Source: Prevotella sp. UBA2444 (GTDB lineage Bacteria; Bacteroidota; Bacteroidia; Bacteroidales; Bacteroidaceae). Taken from it: DNA of 47,361 nucleotides. Of this stretch, positions 26,032-34,295 are shown one piece after another; the stretch's first letter is position 1; each line of letters starts with the position of its first letter. The translations under genes and the position numbers were made by a program. Where the stretch lies: assembly GCA_002342665.1 (NCBI GenBank), contig DDQK01000038.1:893-48253 (forward strand), read 5' to 3'. The notes under the pieces were generated by a model. The model had not been told where the DNA came from. It saw only the letters and a list, made by a program, of their open reading frames with translations, and ran no database searches.

Positions 26032-27627
26032 ATGAAACTAAGATATTTCATTCCGACACTCATGGCAGTCGTAGCTGCTGTGTTCACAGGCTGCTCTGAC
26101 GATAAGGATCCCACCTATCTCGATGAGATTCGGGTGTCGTCATCCTATGTCGCAATCAGTACTGCTGGTGGCTCTACCAGCATTGACCTGACTGCATCTG
26201 GCAGTTGGCAGTTTGAAAAGATTTTCAAGGTGACCACCAAGGATGCTGAAGGCAAAAATGTGGATAACTACTATGAGACTCCCTCATGGCTCACCGTAAG
26301 TCAGACATCCGGTGCAGCAGGCGAGAGCCATCTGGTGTTCACTGCTGAGGCCGGCGAAGGTCGCAATTGCGAGTTGATTATCTCTTGCGGCGGAAAGCAG
26401 CAGCGCATCAACGTTATCCAGGGCCTTGCCACCGTTTCCACTGCTACTTGCGCAGAGGTGATTGCGGGTCCAGACTCTAAGTCGTACCGCGTAACGGGTA
26501 CTGTCAAGTCGATTGCCAACACGACTTATGGTAACTGGTATCTGGAGGACAAGACTGGTGAGATCTATATCTATGGCACGCTCGATGCAAAGGGCAATGA
26601 GAAGAACTTCAGCAGCCTCGGCATCGAGGTGGGTGACGAACTGACTGTAGAGGGTCCGAAGACCACCTACAACGGCACCGTTGAGCTGGTGAATGTCACT
26701 GTGGTGAAGATCAACAAGTCACTCATCAAGCTTGATTCGCTGACCGTGAATGATATCGTAACTCCCGAACTGCCTCTCGAGGGTGGCGAGATTGTGGCCC
26801 ACCTCACCTGCAAGGGTACGGGGGTGGCTGTAGAGATTCCTGCCGATGCACAGAGCTGGCTCGGCGTGGTGAGCTCTACCGTGGGCACAACGCCTACCGT
26901 TACCTTCCGTGCTGCTCCCAATGCCGGCGGCGACCGCAGCACCACCGTGGTATTCAAGACCACCGACGGCAAGAAGGACTACACCGCACAGGCTACCATC
27001 AGCCAGGAGGGTGCCATCGTCGATGTCAGCGTGGCTGAGTTCCTCGCTGCTCCCGTGGGCGATGCTCAGTACCGCATACAGGGTGTCATCACAAAGGTGG
27101 CCAAGGCAGAGTACGGCAATGTCTACATCAAGGACTTCTCCGGCGAGACCTACGTCTATGGCATCGGCTCGAAGGGCGACTTCGAGAAGGCCGGCCTGAA
27201 GGTGGGCGACATCGTCACACTTGTTGGTAAGCGCGGCGAATATAAGGGCGATGCACAGATGACCGGCGCACAGTTGGAGAAGGTCATCCCCGTGACGGAG
27301 ATCTCTATCGCCGACTTCCTGCAGAAGCCCGATGACAAGAACACTTGGTACATGGTCACTGGTGTCATCACCTCGCTCAAGGACAATAAAGGCAGGGACA
27401 ACGACTACGGTAACCTGTATCTCTCCGACGGCACCAACGAACTCTATGTCTATGGCTGCTATCCTGGATGGGGTGCTACTGGCGACAATCGTAAGTTCTT
27501 CATTGCCGACAACGAAATCGAGGTGGGCGACAAGCTGACCATGATTGGTTACAAGGATACCTACAACGGACTCGTTGAGCTCTGCGGCGGCGTATGCTTC
27601 GGATTCGCAAAGGCCAACGCTGAGTAA
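26032..27627 (+). CDS. surface lipoprotein with BACON and OB-fold domains
   Basis: 531 residues. The lipobox VFTGC is followed by SDDKDP, an acidic stretch after the cysteine that fits the Bacteroidetes surface-export signal, so the protein is probably on the cell surface. Domains: BACON-like (about 30-125), OB-fold 1 (about 137-230, YRVTGTVKSIANTTYGNWYLED), BACON-like 2 (about 235-328), OB-fold 2 (about 333-420, YRIQGVITKVAKAEYGNVYIKD) and OB-fold 3 (about 425-525, YMVTGVITSLKD). OB folds of this type bind nucleic acid or sugars, but the ligand here is unproven. It lies between a TonB receptor and a secreted endonuclease. Confidence 0.85.
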   Translation: MKLRYFIPTLMAVVAAVFTGCSDDKDPTYLDEIRVSSSYVAISTAGGSTSIDLTASGSWQFEKIFKVTTKDAEGKNVDNYYETPSWLTVSQTSGAAGESHLVFTAEAGEGRNCELIISCGGKQQRINVIQGLATVSTATCAEVIAGPDSKSYRVTGTVKSIANTTYGNWYLEDKTGEIYIYGTLDAKGNEKNFSSLGIEVGDELTVEGPKTTYNGTVELVNVTVVKINKSLIKLDSLTVNDIVTPELPLEGGEIVAHLTCKGTGVAVEIPADAQSWLGVVSSTVGTTPTVTFRAAPNAGGDRSTTVVFKTTDGKKDYTAQATISQEGAIVDVSVAEFLAAPVGDAQYRIQGVITKVAKAEYGNVYIKDFSGETYVYGIGSKGDFEKAGLKVGDIVTLVGKRGEYKGDAQMTGAQLEKVIPVTEISIADFLQKPDDKNTWYMVTGVITSLKDNKGRDNDYGNLYLSDGTNELYVYGCYPGWGATGDNRKFFIADNEIEVGDKLTMIGYKDTYNGLVELCGGVCFGFAKANAE

Positions 27628-27652
27628 ATATCTGTTGATAGAATATCTTAAT

Positions 27653-27728
27653 AACAAAAATTTTCAAAAATCTGACATAAATCTCTTTCATAGTGATTAT
27701 TTGTGTTAGATTTTTGAAGATTTTTGTT
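27653..27728. repeat. 30-bp AT-rich inverted repeat between lipoprotein and endonuclease genes
   Basis: The left arm 27653-27682 and right arm 27699-27728 are imperfect inverse copies (about 27 of 30 matched) built on AAAAATnTTCAAAAATCT, with a 16-nt loop. It sits 25 bp after one stop and 24 bp before the next ATG. It could attenuate transcription into the endonuclease gene, act as a terminator, or be a remnant of a small foldback element. Confidence 0.8.
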
Positions 27729-27752
27729 CCTTTACTAAAAACCATTAGCATT

Positions 27753-28805
27753 ATGAAACGACTTTCCGCAATACTATTCACTATTCACTGTTCGCTATTC
27801 ACTTCTCTCGCCCAGCCTGCAGCCAACTACTATCTGGCGGCTGATGGCAAGAAAGGTGCAGAGTTGAAGACGGCCCTATTCCAGATTGTCAGTCCGCATG
27901 AGGTGCAGACTTACACGCCCGGCGTATGGGATGCCATCAACAGCTATGATATCCGTGAAGACGGCAAAATATGGGAAATCTATTCCGGCATCTCTAACTT
28001 CACTCCGAAGACGGATCAGGACAAGGGTGAGGAGATCGACGAGGAAGGCGTGGTCTACAACCGCGAGCACGTGTTCCCCAAGAGCTGGTTCAATGAGACG
28101 ACGAACGTAGACAATTACAGCACTAACGTCTATCCCATGTACACCGACCTGCACCACCTGTTCCCCACCGACCGTTTTGCCAACTCGCTGCGCTCCAACT
28201 ATCCCTACGGCGAGGTGGGTGACAAGGTCACCAAGCAGTCGGAAGGCGGATTCTCCAAGTTCGGACGCTGTACCGATGAGCTGGGCTACAAGAATGGTGG
28301 GCTCAACGGACGCGTATTCGAACCCAACGACGAGTACAAGGGCGACCTGGCGCGCGTCTATTTTTACATGGCTACGGCCTACGAGTCGTATAAGAACGAG
28401 AAGGGTCAGGAGCGCAGTCCGAAGAACTGGAAGAGCGATATGCTTACCAGCGACGTCTACCCCTTCTTCACCGAGTGGGCACTGAAGATGCTCCTCCGCT
28501 GGGCGCAGCAGGATCCCATCAGCGAGAAGGAGATCAAGCGCAACGAGGCTATCTATCAGATTCAGAAGAACCGCAATCCTTTCGTCGACTATCCCGGACT
28601 GGAGCAGTATATCTGGGGAAGCAGCATGGATGTGGCTTTCAGCTATAACAATTACACCGAGCCTCAGACCACGGGTATCTCACACTTGCACCGAATGGTG
28701 ACTCACGACGATGCCGTATACAGTATCAGCGGCCAGCGCGTGGATGCCACTTCACTCAAGAAGGGTGTCTACATCCGTGGCGGAAAGAAGTTCATCGTGA
28801 AGTAG
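27753..28805 (+). CDS. secreted endonuclease I (EndA/NucM family)
   Basis: 350 residues from the ATG at 27753; an upstream in-frame start at 27693 lies in the inverted repeat and would place 20 residues before the signal peptide. Signal peptide about 1-21, ending SLAQ. The endonuclease I domain has the beta-beta-alpha metal site NREHVFPKSWF (about 103-113) and YTDLHHLFPTDRFANSLRSN (about 131-150), then RNEAIYQIQKNRNPFVDYP near the C-terminal part. Such enzymes cut DNA, often also RNA, outside the cytoplasm. The protein ends YSISGQRVD then KGVYIRGGKKFIVK, the same motif as the MBG protein at 12505-16695. The signal peptide core is encoded by a CTATTCACT-type simple repeat. Confidence 0.92.
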   Translation: MKRLSAILFTIHCSLFTSLAQPAANYYLAADGKKGAELKTALFQIVSPHEVQTYTPGVWDAINSYDIREDGKIWEIYSGISNFTPKTDQDKGEEIDEEGVVYNREHVFPKSWFNETTNVDNYSTNVYPMYTDLHHLFPTDRFANSLRSNYPYGEVGDKVTKQSEGGFSKFGRCTDELGYKNGGLNGRVFEPNDEYKGDLARVYFYMATAYESYKNEKGQERSPKNWKSDMLTSDVYPFFTEWALKMLLRWAQQDPISEKEIKRNEAIYQIQKNRNPFVDYPGLEQYIWGSSMDVAFSYNNYTEPQTTGISHLHRMVTHDDAVYSISGQRVDATSLKKGVYIRGGKKFIVK

Positions 28806-28811
28806 GTCTCC

Positions 28812-28916
28812 ATGGAATCGTATGGAGCCTTCATGGAATCGTATGGGGCTTTTATGGAATCGTATGGAACTTCCATGGAATCGTATGGGGCTTTCATGGA
28901 ATCGTATGGAACTTCC
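28812..28916. repeat. 21-bp minisatellite, five copies
   Basis: Five copies of a 21-bp unit starting ATGGAATCGTATGG, with two alternating endings (GGGCTTT or AACTTCC). Being a multiple of three without stops, it keeps open frames on both strands. I treat it as a minisatellite 3' of the endonuclease gene and not as a gene. The gene-free stretch 28806-29216 also holds the hairpin, alternating tract and promoter listed next. Confidence 0.92.
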
Positions 28917-28985
28917 ATGGAGTTGAATTCTATAGTCTTTTCACTCCATATCCTCCCTATATATAGTAGCTTAACGTTTTTTCTT

Positions 28986-29064
28986 CCTACACCTCCTACA
29001 CTTCCTACACCTAAGCATTTCCGTTTCAGGTGTAGGAGGTGCGGGAGGTGTGGGTTGTTTTTTG
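28986..29064 (+). terminator. long hairpin with T-tract, end of endonuclease operon
   Basis: A 27-bp left arm (28986-29012) made of CCTACACCT-like 9-bp units pairs with 29028-29054 (about 23 of 27), loop 15 nt, followed by TTGTTTTTTG. The form is that of an unusually long intrinsic terminator built from tandem repeats. Confidence 0.65.
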
Positions 29065-29074
29065 ATTTCCTAAC

Positions 29075-29098
29075 TATACGCGCGCGCGTGTATGTGCG
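29075..29098. other. 24-bp alternating purine-pyrimidine tract
   Basis: From TATACG through CGCGCGCG to TATGTGCG every step alternates pyrimidine and purine, with a GC-rich core. Such tracts can adopt Z-DNA under negative supercoiling. It lies about 55 bp upstream of the -33 box of the second receptor promoter. Confidence 0.6.
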
Positions 29099-29153
29099 GA
29101 TGCGAAGGAAATACGGCCTATCAGCCATATTCATAAAATAAGTCCCGAAAAAC

Positions 29154-29184
29154 TTTGCATATCCGATTCTTTTGCGTACCTTTG
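29154..29184 (+). promoter_or_regulatory. promoter of the second Oar-like receptor
   Basis: TTTG at 29154-29157, a 19-bp spacer and TACCTTTG at 29177-29184. The ATG at 29217 is 32 bp downstream. Confidence 0.75.
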
Positions 29185-29216
29185 CATCGGAATTATGATC
29201 AACTAATAGAGAAAGA

Positions 29217-32200
29217 ATGAAAAAAAGATTGTTTATGATGGTCCTCGTGCTGCTGATGAGCACCGTGGCAACCATCGCTCAGGTGACAACAGCAGGAATA
29301 ACAGGACTCGTGACAGCCGGCGGCGAAGAGGCCATCGGTGCTACCGTCACTGCCCGTCATACAGCCTCCGGCTCCGTCTATCGTGCCGTGACCAACATCG
29401 ACGGTCGCTACGTGATGACCGGCATGCGTGCCGGCGGTCCCTACGAGGTGGAGATATCCTATATAGGCTTCCAGACGGCCAAGTTCTCGGGCATCCAGCT
29501 CGCACTGGGCCAGAACTACGTGCTCGACGCTACGCTCGGCGAGGGTTCGGAGCTGCTGCAGGAGATCGTGGTGACGGCTCAGGCCAACAATACCATGCGC
29601 AGCGACCGCTCTGGTGCCGTGACCAACCTCAATGCCACAGATATGGCAGCCATCCCCACCGTGGGTCGCTCCATGACCGATATTATGAAGATGACCCCGC
29701 AGTCGAGCTCGGCCAGTGGTATGGCCATCGGCGGCGGTAACTATCGCCAGTCGAGCGTCACCATCGACGGTGCCTCATTCAACAATGCCTTCGGACTGGG
29801 TGCTTCTCCTCTGCCCGGAGGTGGCACGCCTATCTCACTCGAAGCCCTCGAGCAGATGACCGTCTCGATCACTCCTTACGACGTGCGCCAGAGCGGATTC
29901 ACCGGCGGCGGCATCAATGCCGTGACGAAGAGCGGTACCAACGAGTTCAAGGGCTCGGCCTACACCTATCTGACGAGTACCTCGCTGCGCGGCAACCGCG
30001 TGGGCACTACTACGCTGGGCGTCGACGACGGACATACCAACACCTACGGCCTCTCCATCGGAGGCCCCATCCTGAAGGACAAGCTCTTCTTCTTCGTCAA
30101 CGGCGAGATAGAGGACAACGTGACCACTGGCCCCGCTGCCCGCGCCGGCGAGGGCTACACCCCCTACACCGTGACCAACCGCCGTCCGCAGATAGAGGAA
30201 CTGGAGAGCCTCTCCAACTATATGCAGAACACCTGGGGCATGACCACCGGCCCCTGGCAGGCCTACAACGTGAAGACGCCCGCCTATCGCATACTGGCCC
30301 GCCTGGACTGGAACATCACCGACAACCATAAGTTCAACGTGCGTTTCACCAGGTCGAACCGCAAGGTGTCGAACCCCGCCTCGGCCTCGCGCTCCATCGG
30401 CAGCAGCCGAGCCAGCATCATCTACGGCGGCGGACAGAACGACTACGGCTCCAACACCAACTACGGCATGTCGTCGCTCTCCAGCCGATACTACGCTGAG
30501 TTCCGCTTCACCTCCGTCGCTGCCGAGCTGAACAGCACCTTCGGCAAGGTTCACAACACGCTGCGCGGCACTTATTCCTTCCAGGACCAGCCCCGTAGCA
30601 CGGAGTATGGCGACTCCAACCCCGTGGTGGAGATTGTGATGAACGACGGGCAGGATCACTACCCGACGTGGGCTCTGACGGGTGACGTCTTCACCTACGG
30701 CAACCTGGCACAGACGAAGAACACCGTCATCACCGACGAGGTGAACATCATGCTCGGCAAGCACAACCTCTTCGGAGGCATACAGTTTGAGCACAACTTC
30801 GCCGCCAACGGCTACGCTCAGGCCGCTGCCGGCTACTACGCCTTCGCAGCCACCCCTGAGCAGGTGGCCAAAGGCGACTGGGCATCGGTGTTCACACCGG
30901 CCAATACACGCCTCTTCGGCATCACTTACGGCAACAACGAGGGCCACTCCATGTTCACCTCGGAGATGTCGACCAATCAGTGGTCGCTCTACCTGCAGGA
31001 TAACATGAGCCTCTCCGACCGTCTGCGCCTCTCAGTGGGTGTGCGTTTCGAGCTGCCCTCCTATCCCAAGCTGAAGAACAACTTCAACGAGGACTACTAC
31101 AACATCGACTTCGGCGGCCAGCACTTCCGTACCGACAACGTGCCCGATGCCAGTATAAGCTTCTCACCGCGTGTAGGCTTCAACTGGGACATCACGGGCA
31201 ACCGCAACCTGATACTCCGTGGTGGTACGGGCCTGTTCGTGGGCCGCATGCCGTTCGTGTGGCTCGTCTCCGCCGTGGGTAACTCCGGCATGGGACAGAC
31301 GTCGTACATCGCCTCGCAGACCAAGGGCACCATCCCTGCCTTTACCACTTCGCAGGAAGATATGCTGAAGCAGATAGGGGCCACCAGCTCGACTACCATC
31401 CCCAGCAGTCCCACCATCCTGAGTGAGGACTTGCGCATGCCGAAGACATGGAAGGCTTCGCTCGCCTTCGATGCCAAGCTGCCCGGCGACATCGACTTCA
31501 CCCTGGAGGGCATCTACAACAAGGACCTCAATCCTGTGGTGGTCTCCAACCGCGATATCTACTGGGACGGCACCAGCACTGTAGACCTCGGTCACGGAGA
31601 CATCCGTCATAAGATGGCCTACTATGATGCCAACCACTCAGCCTACGTGCTGGAGAATGCCGGCTCGAAGGCCTACTATATGTCGCTGACCGCTCAGCTG
31701 CGCAAACAGTTCGACTTCGGACTGAGCCTCGGCGCCAGCTACACCTTCTCCAAGGCCAAGAGCTATACCGAAGGCATCGGCGACCAGGTGTCGTCGGCCT
31801 ATAACAACTACCGCAACTCCGTCAATGCCGTCAACGACAACGAACTGGGCTATGCCACCTACGTGGCCCCCAACCGTCTGCTCCTCTCGGCCAGCTACAA
31901 ACTGCAGGAGTCGAAGTACACTTCGTCGACCTTCAGCCTCGTCTACGACGGTTATCAGTACGGTTATCTGGGTGACTATAGCTACAGCCGCTACAGCTAT
32001 ATCTTCGCCAGCAATGTCAACAACGACGCCCTGGCTCCCGGCAACCTCATCTACGTGCCTGCCTCACGACAGGAACTCGATGGCTGGGACTTCGCCGAGA
32101 GCACCTATGGTACGAAAGATGACCCCAGGGTGTACACCGCCGACATGCAGCGCGACGACTTCTGGGCCTACATCCAGCAGGACGACTATCTGAAGAGCCG

Positions 32201-32528
32201 CACCGGACAGTATGCCGAGCGTGGCGGCGCCAAGATGCCCTGGCACCATCAGCTCGACTTCAAGTACGTGCGCGACATGAGCCTCAAGATAGGCAGCACC
32301 CGCCACACCCTGCAGCTGGGTCTCGACATCCTCAACCTGCCCAACTTCCTCTGCAAGGACTGGGGACTCTTCAAGCAGGTGCAGAGCAACTCTCTGCTCT
32401 CCTACAACAAGGGAAAGTACACGTACAACACCGTCAACGGTGCCCGTCACCTGGAGACTTATCAGAAGATGCTGAGCACGGCCTCCACCTACCAGATCAT
32501 GTTCACCATCCGCTATCTGTTCAACTAA
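29217..32528 (+). CDS. Oar-like TonB-dependent outer-membrane receptor (copy 2)
   Basis: 1103 residues, colinear with the receptor at 22738-26004: signal peptide (ending TIAQ), regulatory-like domain with TGMRAGGPYEVEISYIGFQ (copy 1 has NGMRTGGPYEVTISYIGYQ), plug landmarks VTIDGASFNNAFGL, TPYDVRQSGFTGGGINA and TKSGTNEFKGSAY, and a barrel ending YQIMFTIRYLFN. The two copies share the plug strongly and differ more in the barrel, so they may take different ligands. It has its own promoter. The next gene, a PagL-like outer-membrane enzyme, follows after 24 bp and the unit ends at the hairpin 33796-33827. Confidence 0.9.
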   Translation: MKKRLFMMVLVLLMSTVATIAQVTTAGITGLVTAGGEEAIGATVTARHTASGSVYRAVTNIDGRYVMTGMRAGGPYEVEISYIGFQTAKFSGIQLALGQNYVLDATLGEGSELLQEIVVTAQANNTMRSDRSGAVTNLNATDMAAIPTVGRSMTDIMKMTPQSSSASGMAIGGGNYRQSSVTIDGASFNNAFGLGASPLPGGGTPISLEALEQMTVSITPYDVRQSGFTGGGINAVTKSGTNEFKGSAYTYLTSTSLRGNRVGTTTLGVDDGHTNTYGLSIGGPILKDKLFFFVNGEIEDNVTTGPAARAGEGYTPYTVTNRRPQIEELESLSNYMQNTWGMTTGPWQAYNVKTPAYRILARLDWNITDNHKFNVRFTRSNRKVSNPASASRSIGSSRASIIYGGGQNDYGSNTNYGMSSLSSRYYAEFRFTSVAAELNSTFGKVHNTLRGTYSFQDQPRSTEYGDSNPVVEIVMNDGQDHYPTWALTGDVFTYGNLAQTKNTVITDEVNIMLGKHNLFGGIQFEHNFAANGYAQAAAGYYAFAATPEQVAKGDWASVFTPANTRLFGITYGNNEGHSMFTSEMSTNQWSLYLQDNMSLSDRLRLSVGVRFELPSYPKLKNNFNEDYYNIDFGGQHFRTDNVPDASISFSPRVGFNWDITGNRNLILRGGTGLFVGRMPFVWLVSAVGNSGMGQTSYIASQTKGTIPAFTTSQEDMLKQIGATSSTTIPSSPTILSEDLRMPKTWKASLAFDAKLPGDIDFTLEGIYNKDLNPVVVSNRDIYWDGTSTVDLGHGDIRHKMAYYDANHSAYVLENAGSKAYYMSLTAQLRKQFDFGLSLGASYTFSKAKSYTEGIGDQVSSAYNNYRNSVNAVNDNELGYATYVAPNRLLLSASYKLQESKYTSSTFSLVYDGYQYGYLGDYSYSRYSYIFASNVNNDALAPGNLIYVPASRQELDGWDFAESTYGTKDDPRVYTADMQRDDFWAYIQQDDYLKSRTGQYAERGGAKMPWHHQLDFKYVRDMSLKIGSTRHTLQLGLDILNLPNFLCKDWGLFKQVQSNSLLSYNKGKYTYNTVNGARHLETYQKMLSTASTYQIMFTIRYLFN

Positions 32529-32552
32529 CTGATTAGACCAGCCCATATCGTC

Positions 32553-33797
32553 ATGATGGCACTCCTGTCGGCAACAGGCAGCTTGAGTGTCATGGCCGCT
32601 GAGCGGGGCGACACGCTGCGGCGGCACGTGGGCTTCACGGTGTTTGCACAGCCTGCCTGGCAGATAGCCATGGACGAGTATGAGCGGAGTTGGTTGCGCG
32701 GGAAGCAATCCTTCGTCGCTGGTGCCGAGCTTCACTACAGCGCACTGCCGCAGGATAGCGATGCTTTCGCCGAGGACTACAACTACCCCACACTGAGCGT
32801 CGGCCTGAGCTACAGCCTGAACCACGGGGTGACCATGCGCCGCACGGAGAACCCCGCCTGGGGCATGGCAGAGATGGTGGACTACGATTCGCGGCTGGGC
32901 AATGCCCTGACGCTCTACGGAGCCTTCTCCCGACCGCTACTGCGCAGAGGCCGCTGGCAACTGGACTATGCCTTGAAGGCCGGCGTGGGCTACAATTCAC
33001 ATTATTATAATAAGACAGACGCCATTGACAACGAGCTCATCGGCTCTGCCTTCACCATCTACTTCGGTGCCGGCCTGACGGTCGATTATCAGCTGAGTGA
33101 CAACTGGGCGCTCACCGGCGGGCTGCTCTACGGGCACCATAGCAATGGGGCACTGGCCAGGCCCAACAAGGGTGAGAACCATTTCGGACCCTTCCTCGGC
33201 CTGAGGTATGCACCCTATGACAAGGCTGTCAGGCACCGGCAGCACTGGAAACCGCAGCCCTTCGACAAGTACTGGTATGCCATGCTGAGGCTCGGACTGG
33301 GAGGCAAGACTCTCAACGAGGACTTCCAGTTGACGCAGTTCTATACCGACCCTTCAGACCCCGACTACCGAACTGGTGATTTCCGCCTTTATGCAGCCTA
33401 CTCACTGCAGGCCGACGTGATGTGCCGATATGCCCGGCGGTGGGCATCGGGCATCGGGCTGGATGTGTTCTACGGAACTTACGATAAGCGCGTGGCAGAA
33501 CTCGACGAGGCCGCTGGCTTCTATGAGCGCCATTCCCCCTGGTCGGTGGGCATTGCCGCCCGCCACGAGGTGTATTACCATAACCTGTCGCTCGACATGG
33601 CTCTGGGTGTCTACCTCTATCGCCACATGGGGGCCAATGCCCGCGAGGTGGAGCAGCCCTATTATGAGCGCATCGGCATATTCTATACCTTCCCACGACT
33701 GGGGGGACTTAGGATTGGCGGCAGTGTGAAGGCCCACCGCACCAAGGCCGATCTGACGGAACTGATAGTGGCCTTGCCCTTCCGGCTGACAAAATAA
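32553..33797 (+). CDS. PagL-like / acyloxyacyl hydrolase-family outer-membrane protein
   Basis: 414 residues. The middle part has YGHHSNGALARPNKGENHFGP at about residues 190-210; H-x-S-N-G followed by P-N-x-G-x-N is the active-site signature of Bacteroidetes proteins annotated acyloxyacyl hydrolase or lipid A 3-O-deacylase (PagL fold, His-Ser-Glu). The rest is amphipathic beta-strand sequence consistent with a barrel. It may remodel lipid A; that is family inference. Start choice is unsettled: from the ATG at 32553 the signal peptide has no positive residue, while the frame is open back to 32529 and an ATT at 32532 would add an arginine and a histidine. It is cotranscribed with the second Oar-like receptor. 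Confidence 0.75.
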   Translation: MMALLSATGSLSVMAAERGDTLRRHVGFTVFAQPAWQIAMDEYERSWLRGKQSFVAGAELHYSALPQDSDAFAEDYNYPTLSVGLSYSLNHGVTMRRTENPAWGMAEMVDYDSRLGNALTLYGAFSRPLLRRGRWQLDYALKAGVGYNSHYYNKTDAIDNELIGSAFTIYFGAGLTVDYQLSDNWALTGGLLYGHHSNGALARPNKGENHFGPFLGLRYAPYDKAVRHRQHWKPQPFDKYWYAMLRLGLGGKTLNEDFQLTQFYTDPSDPDYRTGDFRLYAAYSLQADVMCRYARRWASGIGLDVFYGTYDKRVAELDEAAGFYERHSPWSVGIAARHEVYYHNLSLDMALGVYLYRHMGANAREVEQPYYERIGIFYTFPRLGGLRIGGSVKAHRTKADLTELIVALPFRLTK

Positions 33798-33827
33798 TAA
33801 ATCCTCGCCAATCGGCGAGGATTTATT
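33796..33827. terminator. bidirectional hairpin terminator
   Basis: A perfect 14-bp stem (AATAAATCCTCGCC at 33796-33809 with GGCGAGGATTTATT at 33814-33827), loop AATC. It starts inside the stop codon of the PagL-like gene and ends 1 bp from the 3' end of tRNA-Val on the other strand, so it can serve both. Confidence 0.9.
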
Positions 33828-33828
33828 C

Positions 33829-33906
33829 TGGTAGGGACACCCGGGCTCGAACCGGGGACCTCTGCAATGTGACTGCAGCGCTCTAAACCAACTGGGCTAT
33901 GCCCCT
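33829..33906 (-). tRNA. tRNA-Val (anticodon CAC)
   Basis: The cloverleaf folds with a 7-bp acceptor (AGGGGCA with TGTCCCT), D-arm with GG at 18-19, anticodon stem CTGCA/TGCAG with loop GTCACAT, and T-arm CCCGG-TTCGAGC-CCGGG. The anticodon CAC reads GUG. CCA is encoded in the DNA. The D-stem has one mispair and position 32 is G, both slightly unusual. Confidence 0.88.
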
Positions 33907-34286
33907 ATCTTTTTGTTTGCGGCTGCAAAGGTACAACATTTTGTCGAGAAACACGCAAAGTGAGACGGGATTTTGCCTCCTGTTGAGTTTTTTTAACGCT
34001 TTCCCCGTCCCCATCCGTATCCCTGAGGTCGTAGCAGACGCTGAGCGTGCGCTCCCGCATGTCGTCGGTTACGTATTTCTCTACCATGGCACGGCTGCTC
34101 TCATATCTGGCTAATTTTGTGTAGACTTGATTGGCCAGATCGCCCTTTTCCCCATTCAAAAGGTCCTTTATGGTGCTACGGACGGAAGTGGCCGATTACA
34201 CTCCACCTCGGTCAGTCCATAGGCGGGATCGATACCCAGGCCTCTGAACCACGCCACTAGCATAGGCGCTTGTCAAGTTTTGTCAT
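33905..34286 (-). pseudogene. frameshifted remnant of an unrecognised gene
   Basis: Reading the minus strand from ATG 34286 gives MTKLDKRLC then a stop; one frame over, from 34263, gives LVAWFRGLGIDPAYGLTEVE; in the third frame, from 34195, SATSVRSTIKDLLNGEKG continues as a good helical-looking sequence to about 34000 before the frame drifts into the tRNA promoter. The three pieces join in order into one plausible protein start, so this looks like a small gene broken by at least two frameshifts. I do not recognise the family. The tRNA-Val promoter and 5' end now occupy its 3' part. Confidence 0.55.
33926..33959 (-). promoter_or_regulatory. promoter of tRNA-Val
   Basis: On the minus strand TTTG (33959-33956), a 22-bp spacer (slightly long) and TACCTTTG (33933-33926), 19 bp before the tRNA 5' end. 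It lies inside the pseudogene remnant. Confidence 0.55.
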
Positions 34287-34295
34287 GATTGTTCG

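Noticed and set aside
28812..28916. Possible CRISPR array
   Set aside because: The copies are directly adjacent with no unique spacers and no cas genes nearby; it is a minisatellite. The palindrome cluster at 34296-34424 was rejected for the same reason.
28769..29275. 168-residue minus-strand and 109-residue plus-strand frames over the minisatellite
   Set aside because: Both owe their length to a 21-bp repeat without stops and cross a terminator and a promoter; no domain is seen.
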